Positions 35,708-41,635 of a stretch of 41,635 nt of DNA are shown one piece after another. Each line of letters opens with the position of its first letter. Position 1 is the stretch's first letter. The translations under genes and the position numbers were made by a program. Under the pieces are notes generated by a model. The model had not been told where the DNA came from. It ran no database searches and saw only the letters and a list, made by a program, of their open reading frames with translations. Source of the stretch: Ruminococcus sp. UBA5884 (GTDB taxonomy: Bacteria; Bacillota; Clostridia; Oscillospirales; Ruminococcaceae); assembly GCA_002431975.1 (NCBI GenBank), contig DJFA01000057.1:1-41635 (forward strand), read 5' to 3'.

Positions 35708-35737
35708 TTGACAATATGATGTATTTTATTATATTAT
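35708..35737 (+). promoter_or_regulatory. Promoter of degV
   Basis: TTGACA (35708-35713), an 18-base spacer and TATTAT (35732-35737). The predicted start near 35744 leaves a leader of about 240 bases before degV. Confidence 0.6.
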
Positions 35738-35758
35738 ATTAATATCATGAAAATTTTT

Positions 35759-35938
35759 CTCCTTTTAATGCAACCTTTTTAAGAGATGCAAAGTTAATAT
35801 AACAGACGATTTTATTTAATATATAAAATTTTTTTAAAGGAGATGTTTTTATGAATTATAGCAATCCATGAGAATAATGCTGATGCATAAAACAGAAAAT
35901 TTTAATAATGAACTGCATTAATCCATTGGATTGCTATA
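35759..35938 (+). ncRNA. Structured degV leader with long hairpin and possible alternative pairings
   Basis: The leader contains a perfect 12-bp inverted repeat, TATAGCAATCCA (35857-35868) and TGGATTGCTATA (35927-35938), whose stem can be extended inward through AATAATGC and GCATTAAT. CTCCTTTTAA (35759-35768) can pair with the Shine-Dalgarno TTAAAGGAG at 35834-35842 with one bulge. TTAATGCA (35765-35772) can pair with TGCATTAA (35914-35921), competing with the inner stem. I do not recognise a known riboswitch class. There is no T-tail after the hairpin, so translational rather than terminator control is more likely if it regulates. Confidence 0.45.
35851..35871 (+). CDS. Six-codon leader ORF (MNYSNP) upstream of degV
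   Basis: ATG with a strong AAAGGAGATG site 5 bases upstream opens a six-codon frame ending in TGA at 35869-35871. Its last four sense codons are the left arm of the leader hairpin, so a ribosome translating it would melt or block that stem. This is the arrangement seen in translation-dependent leaders. It has no run of one regulatory amino acid. The peptide itself may have no function. Confidence 0.4.
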   Translation: MNYSNP

Positions 35939-35985
35939 AAGACTATGTTTTTGAATAAATTTTTCTAATCAATCCGGAGGTTAAA

Positions 35986-36873
35986 ATGCAGAAAATAAAG
36001 CTTATAACTGATTCTGCCAGTGATATCCCAGCAGAAAAAGCAAAGGAACTCAATATAAAAGTAATTCCTTTCCCTGTAACAGTAGACGGCAAATCATATC
36101 TTGAAGGCGAAAATATCACAAAAGATGAATTTTTTACTCTTCTTGATTCAACTGAATCGCTCCCGAGTACAGCTCAGATAACTTTCCCTCAGTTTACAGA
36201 AATATTTGAACAGTATTACAATGAAGGCTATACCGAACTGATATATATTTCAATATCTTCAAACGGTTCTGCCACATATTCAAATGCTGAAAGGGCTAAA
36301 GATGAATTTTTTGAAGAACATCCCGAAGCCTGCGGCAGAATGAATATACATACAGTCAATTCATACGGCTATACCGGAATTTACGGCTATGCTTCAATAA
36401 TAGCAGGAGAAATGATACAGAAAGGAAATACTGCTGAAGAAATACTCTCATATCTTCATGAATGGTTTGAATCAGCTGAACTTTATTTTGCTCCGTATAC
36501 ACTCAAATATGTAAAACGCTCCGGCAGACTTTCAGCCGCTGCTGCATTTGCAGGCGAACTTCTCGGTCTGCGTCCGATAATACAGCTTATTGACGGAGTT
36601 TCAAATGTTCCCTCAAAAGTAAGAGGTGACAAGAATATTGCACCTAAACTCGTCCAGATTACAAAAGACAGAATTATAAAAGGTTCACCGTATATCATAA
36701 TTACAGGAAGCGTTCCTGAATATTCAGCTGAACTTGAAAAACAGCTTACTGAAAATTTAGGATATCCGCCTGTATGGAATTATAAAATAGGGGCAACTAT
36801 TGCAAGCCATGCAGGACACAAAGTAGCCGGCGTAATTTTCAAAGGCGAAAAAAGAAATCATTCTGAAAGCTGA
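35986..36873 (+). CDS. DegV family fatty-acid-binding protein
   Basis: DegV/FakB proteins hold a fatty acid for phosphorylation by FakA or carry other lipids in the cytoplasm. The 295-residue protein begins with KLITDSASDIPAEKAKELNI, the family N-terminus. It has the lipid-site motifs STAQITFPQF and SISSNGSATYSNA, and then YVKRSGRLSAAAAFAGELLG with LRPIIQLIDG. CGGAGG lies before the ATG. It is monocistronic, with its own promoter, long leader and terminator. A fakA kinase is not in the window. Confidence 0.92.
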   Translation: MQKIKLITDSASDIPAEKAKELNIKVIPFPVTVDGKSYLEGENITKDEFFTLLDSTESLPSTAQITFPQFTEIFEQYYNEGYTELIYISISSNGSATYSNAERAKDEFFEEHPEACGRMNIHTVNSYGYTGIYGYASIIAGEMIQKGNTAEEILSYLHEWFESAELYFAPYTLKYVKRSGRLSAAAAFAGELLGLRPIIQLIDGVSNVPSKVRGDKNIAPKLVQITKDRIIKGSPYIIITGSVPEYSAELEKQLTENLGYPPVWNYKIGATIASHAGHKVAGVIFKGEKRNHSES

Positions 36874-36888
36874 TTTTAATTATTATAT

Positions 36889-36917
36889 GGGCGGACTTAA
36901 AATCCGCCCGTTTTTTT
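36889..36917 (+). terminator. Intrinsic terminator of degV
   Basis: GGGCGGA (36889-36895) pairs with TCCGCCC (36903-36909) around a 7-base loop, followed by G and T7. Confidence 0.92.
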
Positions 36918-36968
36918 GTGTAATTTTAATGGTAATTTTTAAAATTTATCTGTCTGTTATATTGAAAT

Positions 36969-36997
36969 TTGACAAAAATAATTTATGATGATATACT
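36969..36997 (+). promoter_or_regulatory. Promoter of the response regulator gene
   Basis: TTGACA (36969-36974), a 17-base spacer, TATACT (36992-36997). Predicted transcription starts near 37004, within the first bases of mobile element F, so the element would form most of the leader. Confidence 0.7.
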
Positions 36998-36998
36998 T

Positions 36999-37162
36999 TT
37001 AATTAATGCAAATTCGACAACAAAATTTTATAATTGAAATATAGGATTTTCAATACATTTTGTAGGGGCGACCATCGGTCGCCCGCCTGAAATTATGGTA
37101 AAATCAACGGGCGACCAATGGTCACCCCTACATAAACAATTCATCGAATTAATGTTAATTAA
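36999..37162. mobile_element. REPIN/MITE-like element, copy F (complete, long form)
   Basis: A 164-base element with termini TTAATTAATGCAAATTCGA and the reverse complement of TTAATTAACATTAATTCGA. It contains two facing hairpins, GGGCGACC-ATC-GGTCGCCC and GGGCGACC-AAT-GGTCACCC (one imperfect pair), plus the same 50-base segment as copy B in the opposite orientation. It lies directly downstream of the TATACT of the response regulator promoter. Confidence 0.85.
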
Positions 37163-37199
37163 TGCAAACCAGACAGAAACAATCCATCAAATTTGCATC
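37155..37199. mobile_element. Minimal remnant of the same element, ends only
   Basis: TTAATTAATGCAAA, then AGAAACAATCCATCAAATTTGCAT: a left and a right terminal repeat joined with no hairpin interior. It shares TTAATTAA with copy F, as copies A and B share their junction. Confidence 0.6.
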
Positions 37200-37229
37200 A
37201 GAATATATCAAAAGGAGTGTGAAAGCTTT

Positions 37230-38774
37230 ATGAAATGCAGAATTTTAATTGTAGAAGATGAGTATCTTTTAAGACAAGGCATTAAAAATCTTGTTGACTG
37301 GGAAAAAGAAGGATTTATTGTCGCAGGTGAGGCTTCAAACGGTGCGGAAGCTCTTGAACAGGCTGCACTCCTTAATCCGCATATAGTAATCACTGATATA
37401 GTCATGCCTGTAATGAACGGCATTGATTTTATCTCCGTCATTAAAGAACGATATCCGGATATTGAAATAATAGTACTCAGCAGCTACAGCGATTTTGATT
37501 ATGTAAGAACTGCCATGAAAAACGGTGTCAATGATTATCTTTTAAAGCCTGCACTCAATCCTGAAATTCTCCTTGAAACTGTAAAAAAAGCTGCTGCTGA
37601 TATTGACGGTCTTGACGTTACTGCCGATTCAGAGTATTCTTGTGAAATAGCCGTCAGAAAAATTCTCTCAGGATTTCAGTCTGAAATTCCCGACTCTGAA
37701 ATAAGCAGACTTTTCATATATGACAGATTTATAATTGCCGGAACTGATATATCCTATATATTCGGCTCTGATGAACCTGTAAGAAAACATGAAACTATTC
37801 TTAATGAAATGATGAAAAAATATTTTGATAACCTAAGTTTCTGTTCAAAATATGTATGTGTAAATCCTGACAGCAAATCTCTTGTTATTGTCGTAAATTT
37901 CAAAAAAGCTTTTTTATCTGATATTGAAAATGCTCTTAAACGTGTTTTCAGCGAAATTTCAAAAAAATATAAAGGGAGCTGCTATGCGGTATTCAGACCG
38001 GTTGACAGAATCTATAAAATCCGTGAGCTTTACAGCAAGCATTTCAGACTCCTTATAGAACAGCATTTTTATTTTCCGGAAAGATATTTTATTACCTCGG
38101 ATTATCTCGCCGGAAATACAGGCAGTTTAAAATTCAACTTTGCAAATTTTCAGTCAAGCCTTGATATGATGTGTTTTGATGAAGCTTCTGAAATGCTTTC
38201 TGACTATGTCAGAATAACTCTTGCAGAACGTTCAATGAATGAATTTGAAATAAAATCATTTGTTCAGAATGCTGTCTATAATATGATTATGAGAATTGAA
38301 GAATCTGAAAGTAAAAATGAAAATCTCATATCATTCAAACAGGAATGCTTTATACGGATATCTGATGCAAAATCTGCTGACAAGCTCTTTGAAGCACTTA
38401 AATTCATACTTGAAAACTGCTGTCAGATGGTATTTGCAAATTCAATATCCGCAAATTCAAAAACCATCAATAAAATCCTTGACTATATAAATGTCCATTA
38501 CAATGAGCCTCTTACACTTAAAACTCTCGCTGATACGTTCAATTTCAATTATTATTATCTTTCATCATATTTTGCCTCGCATTGCAGTGAGGGATTCAGT
38601 GCATATCTCAACAAAGTGAGAATAAACAAAGCCTGTGAGCTTTTAAGAAAAGGCATTATGCCTATCTCAGAAATATGCGGTGCTGTCGGATATACAGACC
38701 ACAGCTATTTTACAAAGGTATTCAAAAAATTCACTGGCGTAACCCCTAAACAATTCAGGTCAGGTTCAGCTTAA
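37230..38774 (+). CDS. YesN-type response regulator with AraC DNA-binding domain
   Basis: Cytoplasmic transcription factor, 514 residues from the corrected start. Receiver domain at 1-120 with acidic pair Glu9-Asp10, phospho-acceptor Asp56 (VITDIVMP) and Lys106 (LLKP). A middle region of about 250 residues follows. The C-terminal AraC domain has two helix-turn-helix units (LADTFNFNYYYLSSYFASH and ISEICGAVGYTDHSYFTKVF) and ends KQFRSGSA. The open frame extends back to 37095, but that part is mobile-element sequence. AAAGGAGTG lies 9 bases before the ATG at 37230, and MKCRILIVEDE is the normal receiver N-terminus. It pairs with the sensor kinase downstream. Such pairs often control sugar transporters; the CUT1 operon 10 kb away is a possible but unproven target. 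Confidence 0.92.
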   Translation: MKCRILIVEDEYLLRQGIKNLVDWEKEGFIVAGEASNGAEALEQAALLNPHIVITDIVMPVMNGIDFISVIKERYPDIEIIVLSSYSDFDYVRTAMKNGVNDYLLKPALNPEILLETVKKAAADIDGLDVTADSEYSCEIAVRKILSGFQSEIPDSEISRLFIYDRFIIAGTDISYIFGSDEPVRKHETILNEMMKKYFDNLSFCSKYVCVNPDSKSLVIVVNFKKAFLSDIENALKRVFSEISKKYKGSCYAVFRPVDRIYKIRELYSKHFRLLIEQHFYFPERYFITSDYLAGNTGSLKFNFANFQSSLDMMCFDEASEMLSDYVRITLAERSMNEFEIKSFVQNAVYNMIMRIEESESKNENLISFKQECFIRISDAKSADKLFEALKFILENCCQMVFANSISANSKTINKILDYINVHYNEPLTLKTLADTFNFNYYYLSSYFASHCSEGFSAYLNKVRINKACELLRKGIMPISEICGAVGYTDHSYFTKVFKKFTGVTPKQFRSGSA

Positions 38775-38786
38775 AAATTTAATTAT

Positions 38787-38823
38787 ATGAGTTCGGTAAA
38801 ATATTTTATCGAACTCATGTTTT
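38787..38823 (+). terminator. Palindromic terminator or attenuator between regulator and kinase genes
   Basis: ATGAGTTCG and CGAACTCAT flank TAAAATATTTTA with one G-T opposition on each side, making a 32-base near-perfect palindrome (38787-38818) followed by GTTTTT. It could terminate part of the transcript or serve as an operator. Confidence 0.65.
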
Positions 38824-38845
38824 TATCATAAGGATGTGTTATAAA

Positions 38846-40606
38846 TTGAAAAAATTAAAAAAACTGATTGAAAAAAATAATCTCTTTTTTAAAATAACAA
38901 TTACAGCTGTTGCCGGAATTTTCATATCAGCTGCAATGATTTCCGCTGCTGCCGTGGAAATGTCACATCAGATTTATACAGATGCTTTCTGCCGTTCAAA
39001 CAGACAGGTAACCGAACGAATAGCAGCCGATATCAATGATTTCTATACAAGAATAAACGGTGTTATAAATACTGTAAATAAAAGCTGGGCATTCAGAAGT
39101 TATCTTGATGATAATTATGATACAGATAATTCAACCCGTGCCTCAAATATACTTTACAGCATGAACAAACATATTGAAACCGCATTTGAAGGCATATCCC
39201 CGAATGATATGAGCGTTGTTGTGATAGGAAATAATGATAAAGCCTATGTAAGCGGCGGCTCACTGCTTATAAAATCCGCTGACGAAATAATTCAGTCTGA
39301 TTTTACTGAAAAACTTGATAATTCAGAAAATATTGTATCCGATTTTAAAACTAACGGCATGACAACAGCAGTTTATGACGGAAATACTCTTGTTTTCGGG
39401 AAAAAACTTGATTGCAGTACAGAAAATAATCCAAGTTATATATATGTAAGCGTTCCGCAAAGAGTATTACTGAATTTTTACAGGGAATTAAACAATAATG
39501 CAATGAACAGAGTCATAATAGGCAGCAATGGCACTGTAATATCATGTGAAAACTCTGATTATATCGGAATAAAATCAGAAAAAATTCTTGAAGTTTCAAA
39601 ACTTAATTCTGAAACTGAACAGACTTATAATGAATTTTCATCAGGAAATAAAAAATATTCTGCTGTTTCAGTATATATTCCATCAATGGATATATATATC
39701 ACTGATATAATAGACAATAATGTCATCATAAAAAGCAATAGCAGCAGAAATATTATAATTTTCCTCTCATTGGCTGTATCATCAGTTACTGCCGCAATTA
39801 TATTCACACTTATAAAACGCAGCACGAAACCTATATATAAACTTGTTGAACATATGTCAGAAGTTTCAGCTGAAAATATATGTCAGCATATCAGCATTGA
39901 AAATCCGACATATGAAATCCGCAAGTTAGAGGAAGCATACAACATAATGGCTGACAATACCCAGCATTATATAGAACAGCTTATGGACGAACAGGATAAA
40001 CGCCGCAATGCTGAAATAAATATGCTTCAGCTCCAGATTAATCCCCATTTCATATATAATACGCTTACTTCAGTAAAATGGCTTGTGATGCAGCATGAAA
40101 CAGAAAAATCCGTTGAGGCAATCGAAAAATTCAGCCTTCTGCTTCGTTCAACTCTCAAAAATCCTGATGAATTTGTAACTATTAAGAATGAAGCTGAAAA
40201 TCTTAAAAATTATATATATATCCTTAATTTAAGATTCGGCGACAGAATAAAAACCAATATATTCGTTTCAGAAAACTGCCGTGAATATAAAATTCCGCTT
40301 CTGCTGATACAGCCGTTTGTTGAAAATGCTTTCTATCATGGATTCAATGAAACAGGTACGGGAATTATAAGCGTATTTTTCAATAAAAAACATGATAATA
40401 TAGTAATAGAAGTAATGGATAACGGTTCAGGAATAGATAAACCTTCTGGAAACATAAAGAAAAAAGATTACTCATTCGGCGGAGTAGGTCTTTCAAATTC
40501 AAAGGAAAGACTGCATCTTATCTATGGTAATAATGCTGATATACAGATAAACAGTTCAAAAGGAAAAGGCACTTGCATAACCATAACATTTCCGGCAGAA
40601 AAATAA
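38846..40606 (+). CDS. YesM-type sensor histidine kinase
   Basis: Membrane sensor, 586 residues from the TTG start. First membrane helix near 15-37 (FFKITITAVAGIFISAAMIS), an extracellular sensing domain of about 250 residues (Cache-like by layout), second helix IIIFLSLAVSSVTAAIIFTL, then a HAMP-like linker. The kinase core carries LQINPHFIYNTL (predicted phospho-His401), the N-box ENAFYHGF, DNGSGID and GGVGLSNSKERL. An ATG at 38834 is open, but AAGG lies directly against it with no spacing; the TTG at 38846 has AAGGATG at a usable distance, so I prefer it. The gene ends exactly where the convergent membrane protein gene ends (TAA-TTA), with no space for a terminator. Confidence 0.9.
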   Translation: MKKLKKLIEKNNLFFKITITAVAGIFISAAMISAAAVEMSHQIYTDAFCRSNRQVTERIAADINDFYTRINGVINTVNKSWAFRSYLDDNYDTDNSTRASNILYSMNKHIETAFEGISPNDMSVVVIGNNDKAYVSGGSLLIKSADEIIQSDFTEKLDNSENIVSDFKTNGMTTAVYDGNTLVFGKKLDCSTENNPSYIYVSVPQRVLLNFYRELNNNAMNRVIIGSNGTVISCENSDYIGIKSEKILEVSKLNSETEQTYNEFSSGNKKYSAVSVYIPSMDIYITDIIDNNVIIKSNSSRNIIIFLSLAVSSVTAAIIFTLIKRSTKPIYKLVEHMSEVSAENICQHISIENPTYEIRKLEEAYNIMADNTQHYIEQLMDEQDKRRNAEINMLQLQINPHFIYNTLTSVKWLVMQHETEKSVEAIEKFSLLLRSTLKNPDEFVTIKNEAENLKNYIYILNLRFGDRIKTNIFVSENCREYKIPLLLIQPFVENAFYHGFNETGTGIISVFFNKKHDNIVIEVMDNGSGIDKPSGNIKKKDYSFGGVGLSNSKERLHLIYGNNADIQINSSKGKGTCITITFPAEK

Positions 40607-41125
40607 TTATATACCGTATGTCAGACTTACAGGGTCAAGAAAAAGTCCTATATGCGGCGGACAGAATGTGAAAACCATAAACATAATATCAAGTATTATC
40701 AATGCTGCTATTCCGGCAGTATTCCCTGTTTTAATTTTATCCATGAATCTGTATGAATAAAATGAAGCGACAGCTGCCCCGATTATAAATATTATTATAT
40801 CAGCTATCATGAAATTTCTGCCTATAATCCCCTGATATGTGTAAAAAAGTACAACTATTGAGAGCATTCCGAGAATGACTCCCTCAGCTTTTACAGTAAA
40901 ATATCCTTTATACTGTCTGCCGGTTATAAAATATTCAATAACTGAAAATATCGCAAACGGAAAGAATATCAGTTTAAGATGTTCCCATGTACTTTCATTC
41001 ACAGCTGAAAACAATGCCGCAAATTTATTGTCATTTGTCCATTCATATACGAAATGAAGCAGTGTTCCGAGTCCTACAGTAATTATAAATCCTGACAATT
41101 CCCATTTTGCAAGTTCTTTTTTCAT
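40607..41125 (-). CDS. Small multi-pass membrane protein, possibly DUF6512
   Basis: Protein of 172 residues with about five hydrophobic segments (GFIITVGLGTLLHFVYEW; LIFFPFAIFSVIEYFI; GVILGMLSIVVLFYTYQGII; MIADIIIFIIGAAVASFYSY; GIAALIILDIMFMVFTF). The conserved-looking NESTWEHLK sits between the first and second. The layout and this motif recall DUF6512, whose function is unknown to me; treat the family name as tentative. AGGTGATTATTAT precedes the ATG. It is divergent from the ArsC/Spx-like gene and convergent with the sensor kinase. Confidence 0.65.
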   Translation of the reverse strand: MKKELAKWELSGFIITVGLGTLLHFVYEWTNDNKFAALFSAVNESTWEHLKLIFFPFAIFSVIEYFITGRQYKGYFTVKAEGVILGMLSIVVLFYTYQGIIGRNFMIADIIIFIIGAAVASFYSYRFMDKIKTGNTAGIAALIILDIMFMVFTFCPPHIGLFLDPVSLTYGI

Positions 41126-41173
41126 ATAATAATCACCTCTGCATAATTATATGTATAAATTTTATTATTAATC

Positions 41174-41202
41174 TTGATTATTATATGAATTTATGGTATA
41201 TT
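41174..41202 (+). promoter_or_regulatory. Promoter of the ArsC/Spx-like gene
   Basis: TTGATT (41174-41179), a 17-base spacer and TATATT (41197-41202), about 26 bases before the start codon. Two mismatches to consensus in total. Confidence 0.55.
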
Positions 41203-41228
41203 TAATTTTGTAAATGAGGTGATTTATT

Positions 41229-41564
41229 TTGAATATACAGATTTTCGGAAAATCAAAATGCTTTGAAACTAAAAAAGCTGAACGCTATTTCAAGGAAAGA
41301 GGAATAAAAGTCCAGATGATAGATATCCTTTCAAAAGGTATGAGCAAGGGCGAACTCAACAGTGTTATTCAGGCGTTGGGCGGCGGAATTGACAGCGTTA
41401 TTGATACAAATGCAAAGGATTACTGCATGATAAAATATCTTCTCGATGATGCAAAAGCTGAAAAATTAAACGAATACCCGAAACTGTACAAAACTCCTAT
41501 CGTAAGAAATGGAAGAAAAGCTACTGTAGGGTATAAACCTGATGTATGGAAAGACTGGGAATAA
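41229..41564 (+). CDS. ArsC/Spx-family thioredoxin-fold protein
   Basis: Cytoplasmic protein of 111 residues with the ArsC-like fold: IQIFGKSKCFETKKAERYF at the N-terminus (Cys11), a central helical insertion and TPIVRNGRKATVGYKPDVW with the conserved Pro. There is only one Cys in the active-site loop, so it is not the CxxC Spx form. Whether it reduces arsenate is doubtful, as no ars genes are nearby. The start codon is TTG at 41229, supported by GAGGTG upstream; an ATG-only search would miss the N-terminus. It is monocistronic with its own promoter and a perfect terminator. Confidence 0.8.
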   Translation: MNIQIFGKSKCFETKKAERYFKERGIKVQMIDILSKGMSKGELNSVIQALGGGIDSVIDTNAKDYCMIKYLLDDAKAEKLNEYPKLYKTPIVRNGRKATVGYKPDVWKDWE

Positions 41565-41565
41565 C

Positions 41566-41598
41566 AAAAAAGATACCATAAATTATGGTATCTTTTTT
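41566..41598 (+). terminator. Perfect intrinsic terminator of the ArsC/Spx-like gene
   Basis: AAAAAAGATACCATAA (41566-41581) pairs completely with TTATGGTATCTTTTTT (41583-41598). The A and T runs make it work on both strands. Mobile element G begins in its T-tail. Confidence 0.9.
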
Positions 41599-41635
41599 AA
41601 TACAAATTTGATGGATTATTTCTGTAGGGGCGACC
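41597..41635. mobile_element. REPIN/MITE-like element, copy G, cut by window edge
   Basis: Starts TTAATACAAATTTGATGG in the T-tail of the preceding terminator, then TTTCTGTAG and GGGCGACC at the window end. Same left-end architecture as copies B to D. Confidence 0.8.

Overview
The window is an AT-rich chromosomal segment that looks like a gut or rumen Ruminococcus or close relative (Oscillospirales). The grounds are a secreted protein with a type I dockerin, a three-subunit [FeFe] hydrogenase of the fermentative clostridial kind, a short-form HisG with HisZ, a YesN/YesM-type two-component system and Gram-positive style Shine-Dalgarno sites and promoters. The species cannot be fixed from the sequence alone. 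No tRNA, rRNA, CRISPR array, prophage or transposase gene was seen.

Layout. 1-3025: histidine operon hisZ-hisG-hisD on the minus strand, with hisD running off the left edge. 3029-4552: a dockerin-bearing secreted metzincin-like protease. 4640-12690: a two-gene minus-strand operon of unknown function, a 2283-residue multidomain STAND-like ATPase followed by a 362-residue protein ending in a HEPN-type RNRLAH motif; it has a perfect consensus promoter. 12704-16742: clpC, a membrane-anchored double helix-hairpin-helix (ComEA-like) protein and a small GHKL ATPase. 16824-21273: divergent hydrogenase operon hydC-hydB-hydA. 21374-27739: GH2 beta-galactosidase with a sugar ABC transporter (binding lipoprotein and two permeases, no ATPase). 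28003-29353: three overlapping pseudopilin genes. 29334-35683: trmL, a RluD-like gene, uvrA and uvrB. 35708-36917: DegV protein with a structured leader containing a six-codon ORF. 36969-40606: AraC-type response regulator and sensor kinase. 40607-41598: a membrane protein and an ArsC/Spx-like protein.

Scattered between genes are at least seven copies or fragments of one small non-coding element. It has terminal inverted repeats reading roughly TTAAcGCAAATTcGATG and an interior made of two GTAG-headed GGGCGACC-n3-GGTCGCCC hairpins in inverted orientation, so it resembles a REPIN inside a MITE. Copies sit at intrinsic terminator T-tracts, inside a likely operon (before lacZ), at the predicted transcription start of the response regulator gene, and over the stop codon of the dockerin gene.

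The strongest candidate for an undescribed system is the giant ATPase/HEPN pair at 4640-12592. Its architecture (Sm-like and cold-shock-like segments, helical repeats, winged-helix-like regions, STAND-like NTPase, HEPN partner) fits the general logic of NTPase-controlled RNA-targeting conflict systems, but this is inference from motifs only.
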